Below are positions 25,794 through 33,610 of a DNA stretch of 64,000 bases, piece after piece. The notes beneath the pieces are model-generated. The model had not been told where the DNA came from, ran no database searches, and saw only the letters and a program-made list of their open reading frames with translations. Position numbers and translations under genes: made by a program. Where the stretch lies: assembly GCF_010747475.1 (NCBI RefSeq), contig NZ_VSLZ01000001.1, forward strand, positions 1-64,000. The letters run 5' to 3'. The stretch is from Halorussus sp. MSC15.2. Lineage in GTDB: Archaea > Halobacteriota > Halobacteria > Halobacteriales > Haladaptataceae. How positions within the stretch are numbered: the stretch's first letter is position 1; the number at the start of each line of letters is the position of its first letter.

Positions 25794-26120
25794 TCAGACT
25801 ACCGCGTGCAGCAACGGGAGCGAGAGGAGTGCGAACACTCCGGCGACGACCAGACCGCCCAGCACGATTCGCCGGAGGCGGAACTGCGCGGGTATTTCGT
25901 TCCGGAGTTCCGGGCGAGCGGTCCAGACGAATCGGTAGTAGGCGAGTCCCGTGACCGCCAGAAACGCCATCGTGGAGTAGCCCAGTCCGCCCGCCAGCTC
26001 CGCGCCGAACGCCATCAGGTAACTGGGACCGAACGTGTAGCAGAACAGGAACCCGAACGCCGCGACCACCAGAAACGGGACCGGGTCCACCGGCGTGCCG
26101 AATCGGTTCCCCCATCGCAT
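25794..26120 (-). CDS. Small membrane protein, unknown function
   Basis: This 108-residue protein has three hydrophobic helices (VPFLVVAAFGFLFCYTFG, GYSTMAFLAVTGLAYYRFVW, IVLGGLVVAGVFALLSLPLL) and a positively charged loop. No family is recognised. It is divergent from another very small membrane-protein gene (26219-26398), with the 98-base gap presumably holding both promoters. Confidence 0.65.
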   Translation of the reverse strand: MRWGNRFGTPVDPVPFLVVAAFGFLFCYTFGPSYLMAFGAELAGGLGYSTMAFLAVTGLAYYRFVWTARPELRNEIPAQFRLRRIVLGGLVVAGVFALLSLPLLHAVV

Positions 26121-26218
26121 ACTCGACCTTCTCGCTCCGGCGTCTTCGCTCTGCTGGCCCGCCGCGAGGCGGCGCTGTCGGGGAAGAGATAAGTCGGTGT
26201 GCGAACGACAGTCGGGCG

Positions 26219-26398
26219 ATGCCGAACTCGAAAGGCGACCCGCGAGTGTTGTTCGTCATGAACCTCGTCCTGTCGTTCGCGTTCGCCTCGCTCGCCGTCT
26301 GGGGGTTGTCGTATCTCGGTCTGGTAGCGTTCACGTGGCAGACCGTCGCGGCCGCGGCCGGTCTCGTGATGGTCCTGACGTATCTCGTCGTGTGGTAG
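26219..26398 (+). CDS. Very small two-helix membrane protein
   Basis: This 59-residue protein starts MPNSKGDPRVLFVMN and consists of two TM helices (LVLSFAFASLAVWGLSYLGL and VAAAAGLVMVLTYLVVW). It is under the usual size cut-offs but has an ATG, haloarchaeal codon use, a clean TM pattern and no overlap with another gene. Similar small proteins occur in many haloarchaea. The function is unknown. Confidence 0.65.
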   Translation: MPNSKGDPRVLFVMNLVLSFAFASLAVWGLSYLGLVAFTWQTVAAAAGLVMVLTYLVVW

Positions 26399-26505
26399 CC
26401 TCGACAGTTGGCAGACGCCGAGACGGACTCACACTGCCCGCTATCGAAACGGCCCGGTACCCGGCTACCGAAAGTTTATAACGCCCGATTGAAACCGGGT
26501 CTGTA

Positions 26506-27054
26506 ATGTCGAAATCGGCGCACAGCACCGCGAACTGTCCCCACTGCGGTAGCCCGCTCGACCACCTCCAGCGCGGGTGCGAGTCCTGCGAACGCCGCAT
26601 CTCGTGGGACTGGACCGAACCGTGCCCGGCCTGCGAGGCCGCGGTGAACTACGCGACCCGCCCATCGTCGTGTCCCGAGTGCCGGACCGACCTCTCGGTC
26701 TGGGACGGCATCGCCGCGCGAGTGCTTCGAGAACGCCACCACGCGGACCTGCGCATCGCCAAGGACGCGGTTCCCCACCCTACCAGCGCCGGGTTCGTCT
26801 GTCACACCGGGGACCCGAGGGGCCAGCGCGCCGACTACCGGCGACCGCTCCCCGACGGGAGGGGTATCCACGTCAAGGCGTTCGCCGACAGGTACGAGGT
26901 CCACTGGGACAAGGTGGACCCCACCGAGGACTTCCTCGGCCACGTCGTCGCCGACGCGCCTCACTGGCTCCTCGTCGGCGGTTTCCTCGGGTTCAAACTG
27001 GCTCGCTGGCCGGTCGGACTGACGCTCGCTCTCGCCGCCCATATTAAGAGATAA
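26506..27054 (+). CDS. Double zinc-ribbon protein with C-terminal hydrophobic segment
   Basis: This 182-residue protein has four CxxC pairs in its first 65 residues (CPHCGS, CESCERR, CPACEA, CPECRTD), forming two zinc ribbons. A mixed domain follows ([23 protein letters not shown]), and then a short hydrophobic helix region ([19 protein letters not shown]) that could touch the membrane. The function is unknown. A TATA box TTTATA at 26475-26480 lies 26 bases upstream, so the transcript is leaderless. upp begins 29 bases after its stop, so read-through is possible. Confidence 0.75.
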   Translation: MSKSAHSTANCPHCGSPLDHLQRGCESCERRISWDWTEPCPACEAAVNYATRPSSCPECRTDLSVWDGIAARVLRERHHADLRIAKDAVPHPTSAGFVCHTGDPRGQRADYRRPLPDGRGIHVKAFADRYEVHWDKVDPTEDFLGHVVADAPHWLLVGGFLGFKLARWPVGLTLALAAHIKR

Positions 27055-27083
27055 GCCCCCGCGCCCCGCGAATACGGATAGAG

Positions 27084-27761
27084 ATGACCATCGAAGACCG
27101 CGGGGACGCCAAACTCCTCACCCACGCGCTCGCACAGGACACCCTCTCGAAACTTCGGGACGTAGAGACCGAGCAGGTCGGCTTCCGGAAGGGTCTCGTC
27201 AAACTCGGCCGCATCTGCGGCTACGAAATCATCGACGGCGCGATGGAGACCGAGTACGTCTCTATCGAGACGCCGCTGACCCAGACGACCGGCGAACGCG
27301 TCAAAGGACTCGACGACGTGGTCATCGTCAACGTCCTCCGCGCGGCGACTCCCTTCGTGGAGGGACTGCTCAAGGCGTTCCCCCGCGCCAAACAGGGCGT
27401 CATCAGCGCGGGCCGCGACGAGGAGGCCGGGCGCGGCGAGGACGGCACCTTCCCCATCACCATCGACTACGTGAAACTCCCGGAGATTCAGGAGAAAGAC
27501 ACCGTCATCGTCGCCGACCCGATGCTCGCTACCGGTTCGACGATGTGCGCGGTCCTCGACGAGGTGCTGAACGAGCAACCGAATCCCGAGGACCTGTTCG
27601 TCCTCTCGGCGGTCAGCGCGCCCGAGGGCCTGCTCCGCGTCGGCGACGAGTTCGACACGGCCGACCTGCTGACGGTCGCCATCGACGATAGACTCAACGA
27701 CGAGGGGTTCATCGTGCCCGGACTCGGCGACGCCGGCGACCGGGCGTTCCGGACGAAGTAA
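27084..27761 (+). CDS. upp: Uracil phosphoribosyltransferase
   Basis: This 225-residue enzyme makes UMP from uracil and PRPP in pyrimidine salvage. The PRPP-binding loop [19 protein letters not shown] and the flexible [14 protein letters not shown] segment are clear, and the uracil-binding end [16 protein letters not shown] is intact. The length is normal for archaeal Upp. The ATG at 27084 follows a GAATACGGATAGAG leader. Its stop lies only 11 bases from the truncated usp fragment on the opposite strand. Confidence 0.95.
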   Translation: MTIEDRGDAKLLTHALAQDTLSKLRDVETEQVGFRKGLVKLGRICGYEIIDGAMETEYVSIETPLTQTTGERVKGLDDVVIVNVLRAATPFVEGLLKAFPRAKQGVISAGRDEEAGRGEDGTFPITIDYVKLPEIQEKDTVIVADPMLATGSTMCAVLDEVLNEQPNPEDLFVLSAVSAPEGLLRVGDEFDTADLLTVAIDDRLNDEGFIVPGLGDAGDRAFRTK

Positions 27762-27767
27762 GCGGTT

Positions 27768-27847
27768 CCGCCCTACAACCGGAACACCCGCGACGCCAGC
27801 GACCCGCCGCCCTTTCGCGCCATAATCACGGTCCCCTCGGCGCGACG
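27768..27847. repeat. 80-bp direct repeat, copy A (end of truncated usp)
   Basis: These 80 bases are identical to 28472-28551, offset by 704 bases and in the same orientation. The block covers the last 24 codons of a usp reading frame, its TAG and five bases beyond. Outside the block the two copies diverge: about 70% similarity on one side and none on the other. Such a sharply bounded identical tract suggests recent recombination or gene conversion. Confidence 0.85.
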
Positions 27848-27931
27848 TTCGACTTCCCGTGGGGCCGAACCGATGACTCGCCGTCGAATCGTGTCCGTTC
27901 GGGTCGCGCCGAGGACCCTGACGCCGTGGCG
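27773..27931 (-). pseudogene. Truncated universal stress protein paralogue (C-terminal fragment)
   Basis: The minus strand encodes 52 residues starting RHGVRVLGATRTDTIRRRVIG and ending with the same RAEGTVIMARKGGGSLASR tail as the intact UspA at 28477-29325. The beginning has substitutions (DTIRRRVIGSAPREVE against GALRRRIVGSIPREVG), so it is a paralogue, not a copy. An in-frame TAG (27932-27934) and AT-rich foreign sequence replace its upstream part. It is a remnant of a second usp gene, once in tandem. Confidence 0.8.
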
Positions 27932-28205
27932 CTAGGACTACAAAATAGATGTAGGTAAATTTACAGTCTTGGAGGGATTATTGTACCCTGAGATTGGATG
28001 CACTTTAAACATGGTAAAAAGAATCGCAGATAGGGCTATGGTTATCTTATCTTCTGGTGTAGCACTATACCTCTCGTACGAGATTGCTAACAACAGTGTA
28101 ACCCAGCTATTACTTGCAATAATACTTGTGGTAGTTTTCTCGGTATTTGTAAAATATATAAAGGTCCTTGCAGCCAAGGTGACTAATTTATAGTGTGGTA
28201 TGTAG
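27932..28205. other. AT-rich insert between the usp fragment and intact usp
   Basis: This stretch is strikingly AT-rich beside the surrounding DNA of about 65% GC, with runs such as GGTAAATTTACAG and GTAAAATATATAAAGG. It begins abruptly at the truncated end of the usp fragment and holds a 60-codon plus-strand ORF. No inverted terminal repeats or transposase are visible. It looks like acquired DNA, possibly viral, or the last piece of a larger element that was deleted. Confidence 0.65.
28011..28193 (+). CDS. 60-residue two-TM protein in the AT-rich insert
   Basis: The ATG at 28011 opens a frame for 60 residues: a basic start (MVKRIADRAMV), two TM helices (ILSSGVALYLSYEI and LLLAIILVVVFSVFVKYI) and a basic end (KVLAAKVTNL). 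Codons end in A or T, unlike every neighbour, and its acidic residues are few, which is unusual for a haloarchaeon but common in small viral or plasmid membrane proteins. A TTG 42 bases upstream with a GGAGGG nearby could give a longer form. The function is unknown. Confidence 0.5.
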   Translation: MVKRIADRAMVILSSGVALYLSYEIANNSVTQLLLAIILVVVFSVFVKYIKVLAAKVTNL

Positions 28206-28281
28206 GAAATAGGCCGATAGCCGACTTCAAGAGCGACCTACTGGCTCTGTTCTCAGTACTAGCGGTCCGACGTAGTCGGTA

Positions 28282-28476
28282 TCAGTTTCGACCTTCACGA
28301 CGTTTTCGAAGTTCGTGGAGAATTCTCACTGCATCTGCCGACTCATCTGATTCGACGTGCAGTTCGGCTAGCACGTCACCGAGACGCTTGTCGCTGTTTG
28401 ACCGCTCGCGTCGAACTCGACTATCTACCCCATCGACTGTCTCCTTGCTCCGAATCGGAAAAGCCGTGTTCCCGCC
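28282..28476 (-). other. Open frame without a start directly after usp
   Basis: Beginning with the codon after the usp TAG and in the same frame, 64 codons remain open to a TGA at 28282-28284. They give a charged, helical stretch (SDKRLGDVLAELHVESDESA and VRILHELRKRREGRN). There is no ATG or GTG at its beginning. It reads like the C-terminal remnant of another gene fused up to usp by the same rearrangement, but it might be chance. It lies in the 270-base segment between the AT-rich insert and usp, which otherwise holds nothing recognisable. Confidence 0.3.
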
Positions 28477-28551
28477 CTACAACCGGAACACCCGCGACGC
28501 CAGCGACCCGCCGCCCTTTCGCGCCATAATCACGGTCCCCTCGGCGCGACG
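28472..28551. repeat. 80-bp direct repeat, copy B (end of intact usp)
   Basis: This is the partner of 27768-27847, identical over 80 bases. It covers the last 24 codons of the intact universal stress protein gene, the TAG (28477-28479) and five following bases. Together the copies bracket 704 bases of unrelated sequence, of which about 270 are AT-rich. Confidence 0.85.
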
Positions 28552-29325
28552 CCCGACCTCCCGCGGGATTGAACCTACGATGCGCCGCCGGAGTGCGCCG
28601 GTCCGAGTCGCACCGAGGACCGTCACGTTCCGCGACTTCGAGGCCGAGACGATTTCGTCCGCGACCTCGCCCTCCCGAACCTCGGTCTCGACCGCGACCT
28701 CCGAGAGCGAGTCGGCGGTGCGAGAGAGCAGGTCGCGGGCCGCCGACTCGTCGTCCGGCGACGCGACCACCCGCAGGAGGTCCACGCGAGCGTCGTTGGA
28801 GACCGCGATTGCCCGCGCCACGGCGGCGGCGAGTCCGGCGTGGGGACTCTCGGCGACCGGCAGGAGGACGGACTCGACCTCCCCGGCGAGCGCGCCGATT
28901 TTCTCCACCAGCACGTCGCAGTCGGCCCGGCGCAGGATGCGGTCCACGTTGGTCCCGAGGACCGCGTTCTCCCGCGTCCGCTCCTGCCAACCGAGCAGTA
29001 GGCTGTCGCAGTCGCGTTCGGCGACCGCCGCGAGGACGCCTCTCGATACCGACGAGGCGACGAAGAGTTCCCCGGAGACCGTGACGCCGGTGCCGGAGGC
29101 GACCGACACCGCCCGGTCGAGCAGCGCTCGGCGCTCGCCGCCGAACTCGCGGGCGATGACCTCGTCGGTGAACAGTGCGAACGGCGACTCCTGTGGCGTG
29201 ACGACGACGCCGACGACGAACACCTCGCCGCCTCGGTCGCGGGCCACGTCCACCGCGGTCCGGACCAACTGCTCGGCGTGGTCGGGGTTGCCGACGGCGA
29301 CGGCGATGCGGTAGTCGTCCGCCAT
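28477..29325 (-). CDS. Double-domain universal stress protein (UspA family)
   Basis: This 282-residue protein has two Usp folds in tandem. The first (MADDYRIAVAVGNPDHAEQLVRTA) runs to about residue 140, ending with LLLGWQERTRENAVLGTNVDRIL; the second runs from about 150 (VESVLLPVAESPHAGLAAAV) to the end. The nucleotide-binding GxxG-type loop is approximated by LGATRTGALRRRIVGSIPREV in the second domain. It is a cytoplasmic stress or regulatory protein that binds ATP or another nucleotide. The ATG at 29325 begins the first strand. The 3' end is duplicated 704 bases away. Confidence 0.85.
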   Translation of the reverse strand: MADDYRIAVAVGNPDHAEQLVRTAVDVARDRGGEVFVVGVVVTPQESPFALFTDEVIAREFGGERRALLDRAVSVASGTGVTVSGELFVASSVSRGVLAAVAERDCDSLLLGWQERTRENAVLGTNVDRILRRADCDVLVEKIGALAGEVESVLLPVAESPHAGLAAAVARAIAVSNDARVDLLRVVASPDDESAARDLLSRTADSLSEVAVETEVREGEVADEIVSASKSRNVTVLGATRTGALRRRIVGSIPREVGRRAEGTVIMARKGGGSLASRVFRL

Positions 29326-29505
29326 CACCGAACCCACACCACCGGCGAGCAAAAGTGTTCGTGTCAGATACCTGCGTTCGCTGACAGCGTCGTTACTCGC
29401 TCCGTCGCGTCCGATTGCCGTATCGCGTCCGTCTATTGGGTCATGTCACGAGACCGAGCTACAACTTCGCCAAAACCTATATGCCCGCCCGACGGACGCC
29501 AAAGC

Positions 29506-29721
29506 ATGACCGACGACGAGGACCCCTGCAACGACTGCGGCGACCCCGTCTCGGACGCGCTCGCCCGAACCGTCCGGCTGACCGTGGACCGCTCGCAGAT
29601 TGACAGCCAACGGCTCTGTCCCGAGTGTTTCGCGGACTGGATTGACCGCTACGAGTCCGAGATGCAGCCCGACGACCATCCGGCCGTCGCGGACGCCGAC
29701 GCAGACATCATCGTGGACTGA
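29506..29721 (+). CDS. Small Cys4 zinc-binding acidic protein
   Basis: This 71-residue protein starts MTDDEDPCNDCGDPV and has a second pair in RLCPECFADWIDRYE, so four cysteines can bind one zinc ion. The C-terminus is acidic. It is a typical haloarchaeal 'micro' zinc protein of unknown function. A TATA-like CTATATG at about 29477-29483 lies about 27 bases before the ATG, suggesting a leaderless transcript. Confidence 0.7.
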   Translation: MTDDEDPCNDCGDPVSDALARTVRLTVDRSQIDSQRLCPECFADWIDRYESEMQPDDHPAVADADADIIVD

Positions 29722-30054
29722 TTCGGCCGTTCCCCGTCTGACGAACCCCTCCGTATCGACTGGAGAACCGACCGAGGCGGAGAAGTTTTCGAAAATTTTA
29801 GGCGCTAATGAAATGGTGGTGGAATGTGGAATATATATCTCGGGAGGGATTCCTGTCACTCGGAATCGACGGTCGTCGAACCCCTTCGTTTCGAGTGTAA
29901 AACCGCCCGACTGCGGCGCGGTTTTCCGCGTGCGAACCTCTACCGAAGCCGACCCCTGTGTGCGAAAAATGACCAAAGTAGCGTTGCGGATAACCGAGGA
30001 GATAGTGACCGCGACGCCACGCGACGGAGTTACGTGTCTGTCCGCGTCTCCCGG
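29722..30054. other. Intergenic region between convergent genes
   Basis: These 333 bases carry no convincing gene. A local AT-rich patch (TTTTCGAAAATTTTAGG and GGAATATATATCTCGG, 29787-29840) could be a promoter on either strand, but no ORF of haloarchaeal character follows. A clear hairpin with T/A arms lies at 29899-29925. Confidence 0.55.
29899..29925. terminator. Bidirectional terminator hairpin
   Basis: Perfect 8-bp arms AAAACCGC (29899-29906) and GCGGTTTT (29918-29925) enclose an 11-base loop. Read from either strand, the hairpin ends in TTTT, as expected for a terminator shared by two convergent genes: the Cys4 protein from the left and the S9 peptidase from the right. Confidence 0.6.
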
Positions 30055-32154
30055 TTATTCGCCGCCTGTTTCTTCGTCGCGGTTCGCATCGCCGTCTTCG
30101 CCATCTTCGCCGTCTTCCGCGTCATCGTCTTCCGTCTCGCTCGCTGACAGTCCCTCGTCGCCGCGCTCCAGCGCCCTCGGCGCGTCGTGGTGGTCGGAGT
30201 AGCCGTCGAACCACCGCACGATGCGTTCGAGGCGGTCCACGACGTGGGCGGGTTCGCCGCTTCTCGACAGTTCGTGACCCTCGCGGGGGTACCGAACCAG
30301 TCGGGTCTCTACGCCGTTCTTCTTGTACAGCAGGTAGAGCATCTCGGCGTTGTTCACCGGAACCCGGAAGTCGTCGTCGGCGTGGACGAGCAGGGTCGGA
30401 GTGTCCACCTCGTCGGCGTAGGCCGTCGGCGACTGCTCCCAGAGGAACTCGGCGTCCTCCGAGGGAGTGGTGTCGAAGTCCCACTCGATGAGTTTGAACG
30501 CGTCGGTCGAACCGTAGAAACTGTTGAGTTCGTACACGCCGCGCTGGCTGACCGCACCCGAGAAGCGGTCGGTGTGGCCGACTATCCACGTCGTCATGTA
30601 ACCGCCGTAGCTTCCGCCCGTGACGAACATGTTGTCCTCGTCCACGTAGTCGCGCTCGGCCACTTCGTCCACGCCGGCCATGACGTCTTCGTAGGCGGGC
30701 GGACCCCATTGCCCGCCTTCGAGCGCGGCCATGAACTCCTCGCCGTATCCGGTCGAACCTCGCGGGTTCGACCAGAAGACGACGTAGCCCCGCGCCGCGA
30801 GCAGTTGGAACTCGTGCCACATCGTCCCGCTGGTGCTCCACATCGCGTGCGGTCCGCCGTGGATTTCGACCGCGAGGGGGTACTCCTCGTCCGAATCGAA
30901 GTCCGGCGGCGTCAGCACCCAGCCCTGAATCTCGCCGCCGGAACCGTTCTCGAACCGAATCTCCTCGGGTCGGGAGACCGCCCGCTCGTCGAGATAGTCG
31001 CTGTTGATTCGCGTGAGTCGCCGACTCTCCGCGCCGCCGAGCGTCGAGACGAACACGTCGCCGGGGTGGTCCCACTCCGACCGGACGAACGCCACCTTGT
31101 CCTCGCCGACCGTGGCGTCCCCGACGTGACCCTCGCCGACCACGCGCTCGGGGTCGGCGCTGGCGTCGGCCGGTGCACGCCAGACCGCGTAGTCTCCCTC
31201 GTCGGGCGTCAGGAAGTAGAGGCTCTCCTCGTCGGGACCCCACTGGACCGCCATCCCCATCGCGAGGGTGCGGTCCAGCGACTCGGTCGGGGTCGTCACT
31301 TCGCCGGTCTCGGGGTCCAGCACCTCGATTTCGGTCTGGCGGAGCGTCGCGTTCTCTTCGGGCGTGTAGGCGTACGCGAGTCGCCCGTCGCTCGCGGCCG
31401 CGAGCATCGGCGTCCACCCCGTCGTCTGCGTGACGGTTCCGGTCTCCTCGTCGGCGTCGAGGTCGTACTCCGCGACGTCGATGACGATGTTGTCGTCGGG
31501 GTCGCCGGTCCGTCGCGCGCCGTAGTAGAGCGTCGTCTCGTCGGTCCACTCGGGTTCCACGTGGTCGTAATCGCCGTCGGTCAGCCGCCGAATCTCGTCG
31601 TCCTCTCCTTGTAGGCCCGCGACGTAGACGTGCGAGCGTTTACCGTCGAAGTACCGCTCTCCGGCCCGGTAGACCATCCGGTCGATGACTCGCGGGTCAG
31701 GCTCTTCGGGTTCGAAGTCCTCGCCGTCGAGACCCGTGTCGCGGCCCTCCTCGCGGTCTTCCGCCGTGACCTGCTGGACGAACGCGATTCGGTTCCCGTC
31801 GGGCGACCACGCTATCTGCGAGACGCCGCCGACCACGTCCGTCACCTGTCGGGCCTCGCCGCCGTCGGTCGGCATCACCCAGAGCTGCGGTCGGTCGTCG
31901 TCCGCACCGCGAGTGCTGACGAACGCGAGGCGGTCGCCGCTCGGACTCCACCGCGGCTGGCTGTCCACGCCCTCGCTGACGGTGAACTGCCGCGGGGAGC
32001 CGCCACCGACCGGAACGACGTGTATCGCCGCTTCGTACTCGTCGTCGGCCGCGGGGACCTTCCGAACGAAGGCCACGCGCTCGCCGTCCGGCGAGACGCG
32101 CGGCGCTTCGACCTGCACAATGTCGTGATAATCGCACGCACGGACCGTTTCCAT
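30055..32154 (-). CDS. S9-family serine peptidase (acylaminoacyl/dipeptidyl peptidase-like)
   Basis: This 699-residue cytoplasmic peptidase has an N-terminal WD40-like beta-propeller with repeated strands such as GERVAFVRK, PRWSPSGDRLAF and IAWSPDGNRIAF. The C-terminal alpha/beta-hydrolase domain follows. The catalytic Ser505 lies in GGSYGGYM, the Asp in HADDDFRVP (about 583-585) and His617 in REGHELS. It removes acylated or N-terminal residues or dipeptides from short peptides. The last 30 residues are a poly-acidic tail (DDDAEDGEDGEDGDAN). No signal peptide is seen. Confidence 0.92.
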   Translation of the reverse strand: METVRACDYHDIVQVEAPRVSPDGERVAFVRKVPAADDEYEAAIHVVPVGGGSPRQFTVSEGVDSQPRWSPSGDRLAFVSTRGADDDRPQLWVMPTDGGEARQVTDVVGGVSQIAWSPDGNRIAFVQQVTAEDREEGRDTGLDGEDFEPEEPDPRVIDRMVYRAGERYFDGKRSHVYVAGLQGEDDEIRRLTDGDYDHVEPEWTDETTLYYGARRTGDPDDNIVIDVAEYDLDADEETGTVTQTTGWTPMLAAASDGRLAYAYTPEENATLRQTEIEVLDPETGEVTTPTESLDRTLAMGMAVQWGPDEESLYFLTPDEGDYAVWRAPADASADPERVVGEGHVGDATVGEDKVAFVRSEWDHPGDVFVSTLGGAESRRLTRINSDYLDERAVSRPEEIRFENGSGGEIQGWVLTPPDFDSDEEYPLAVEIHGGPHAMWSTSGTMWHEFQLLAARGYVVFWSNPRGSTGYGEEFMAALEGGQWGPPAYEDVMAGVDEVAERDYVDEDNMFVTGGSYGGYMTTWIVGHTDRFSGAVSQRGVYELNSFYGSTDAFKLIEWDFDTTPSEDAEFLWEQSPTAYADEVDTPTLLVHADDDFRVPVNNAEMLYLLYKKNGVETRLVRYPREGHELSRSGEPAHVVDRLERIVRWFDGYSDHHDAPRALERGDEGLSASETEDDDAEDGEDGEDGDANRDEETGGE

Positions 32155-32251
32155 ACGGTTCGACTACGAAGCGACGGACAATAGGGTTTCGATTCGTAAC
32201 TTGAGCCGCGTTAGCACGGGCGACCGAACGACCGACAAGCCCGTCGGTCGC

Positions 32252-33394
32252 TCAATCGAACACTACGGGTGCGTCGTCCGAGAACCGGAACGACGCCCGT
32301 TCGCCACGCTCCACCCGTTCGCTGCGACCCTGCATGACGACCGACAACTCCAGTCCGTCGCCGACCGAGACCACGTAGTTGGTCTGGTCACCTTGGAAGT
32401 AGCGCTCGACGACCTCGCCTTCGAAGGTGGTACCGTCCGAACGGTCGCTCGACGCCGCGTCGCTCTCGGCCAACGAGATGTCCTCCGGCCTGAGCGAGAC
32501 GGTCACGTCGCCCTCCCGGACCTGCTCGTCGGGAACGAACTGAACGCTTTCGTCGCCGCCGACCGCCACGACGGTCCGGCCGTTCCGGTTCGTCGCGCGG
32601 CCGTCGAGCAGGTTGGTGTCGCCGATGAAGTCCGCGACGAACGCGGTCGCCGGGTTTCGATAGATATCCTCGGGTGCGCCGACCTGTTCGAGCTGCCCCT
32701 CGTTCATCACGGCGAGGCGGTCCGAGAGGGTCATGGCGACCTCTTGGTCGTGAGTGACGTAGAAGAACGCGCCACGGGTCTTCTCGTGAATCCGCCGCAA
32801 CTCGACCTGCATCTGCTTGCGGAGTTTGCGGTCGAGACTCGACAGCGGTTCGTCCAGCAGGAGGACGCTGGGTTCGTTGACGAGCGCCCGCGCCAGCGCG
32901 ACGCGCTGTTGCTGGCCGCCCGAGAGGTCCATCGGGTTGCGGTCCTCGTACCCGCCGAGGTCTACGAGTTCGAGGTAGGTCTCGACTTTCTCCCGGCGAA
33001 CCTCGGCCTCCGGCTCACCAGCGGACACCTCGTCGGGGTCGAGTCCCATCTTCTTCAGTCCGTACGCCACGTTCTCGCCGACGGTCATGTGCGGGAACAG
33101 CGAGAGGTGTTGGAAGACGAGGTTGGTGTCGCGGGCGTCCGGCGGCACGCCCGCCATGTCCCGCCCGTCGATGACGACGTCCCCGTCGGTCGGCGTCTCG
33201 AATCCGCTTATCATCCGGAGCGTGGTGGTCTTGCCGCACCCCGACGGCCCGACCAGCGAGAAGAACTCCCCGCGCTCGATGCGGAAGTCGATACCGTCGA
33301 CCGCCGTCACGTCGCCGAACTCCTTGCGCACGTCGTCGAGTTCTATCAGTGCCTCTCCCCGCGTCGCCGTCCGTTTCTCTCCCTCGGCCGCCAT
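32252..33394 (-). CDS. potA: Polyamine-type ABC transporter ATPase
   Basis: This 380-residue ABC ATPase of the PotA/CUT1-like group has Walker [12 protein letters not shown]-loop [15 protein letters not shown], signature [15 protein letters not shown], Walker [13 protein letters not shown] and H-loop [11 protein letters not shown]. The C-terminal third is a TOBE/OB-fold regulatory domain ([13 protein letters not shown]). It powers import of the substrate bound by PotD. It is transcribed away from potD-potB-potC, sharing the 216-base promoter region. The ATG at 33394 avoids an unlikely longer N-terminus. Confidence 0.88.
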   Translation of the reverse strand: MAAEGEKRTATRGEALIELDDVRKEFGDVTAVDGIDFRIERGEFFSLVGPSGCGKTTTLRMISGFETPTDGDVVIDGRDMAGVPPDARDTNLVFQHLSLFPHMTVGENVAYGLKKMGLDPDEVSAGEPEAEVRREKVETYLELVDLGGYEDRNPMDLSGGQQQRVALARALVNEPSVLLLDEPLSSLDRKLRKQMQVELRRIHEKTRGAFFYVTHDQEVAMTLSDRLAVMNEGQLEQVGAPEDIYRNPATAFVADFIGDTNLLDGRATNRNGRTVVAVGGDESVQFVPDEQVREGDVTVSLRPEDISLAESDAASSDRSDGTTFEGEVVERYFQGDQTNYVVSVGDGLELSVVMQGRSERVERGERASFRFSDDAPVVFD

Positions 33395-33545
33395 ACTGTC
33401 CGGTACCCGACGCGGACACAAAACGATAGTTGATTGTGAACACGGCTCGTGATATGGATTAACCGCTGCGATTCGAGTGGAGAACTCGCCCGGTCTCCGC
33501 GACGTGAAAATTCGTCGCTGTCCGTCGAATTTACTCTACGTACCG

Positions 33546-33558
33546 CCCATAATATGGG
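33546..33558. promoter_or_regulatory. 13-bp palindrome upstream of the potD TATA box
   Basis: CCCATAATATGGG is two 6-bp arms around one A. It lies directly before a TATA-like AATTTTTATTACG (33560-33572), which would start potD transcription around 33595, with the ATG at 33611. An operator at this place, in the shared potA/potDBC control region, would suit an activator or repressor of the transporter. The regulator is unknown. Confidence 0.4.
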
Positions 33559-33610
33559 TCAATTTTTATTACGTTTCCTGAAGCCACTACACCGTGGGTG
33601 GGGACACCAA

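Noticed and set aside
29824-30147. 107-codon plus-strand ORF after an AT-rich patch
   Set aside because: Its second half is antisense to the acidic tail of the S9 peptidase, which creates an artificial hydrophobic stretch; the composition of the first half is not haloarchaeal.
32201-33433. 410-codon plus-strand frame over potA
   Set aside because: It is the mirror frame of the ABC ATPase; the minus-strand gene has every ABC motif.
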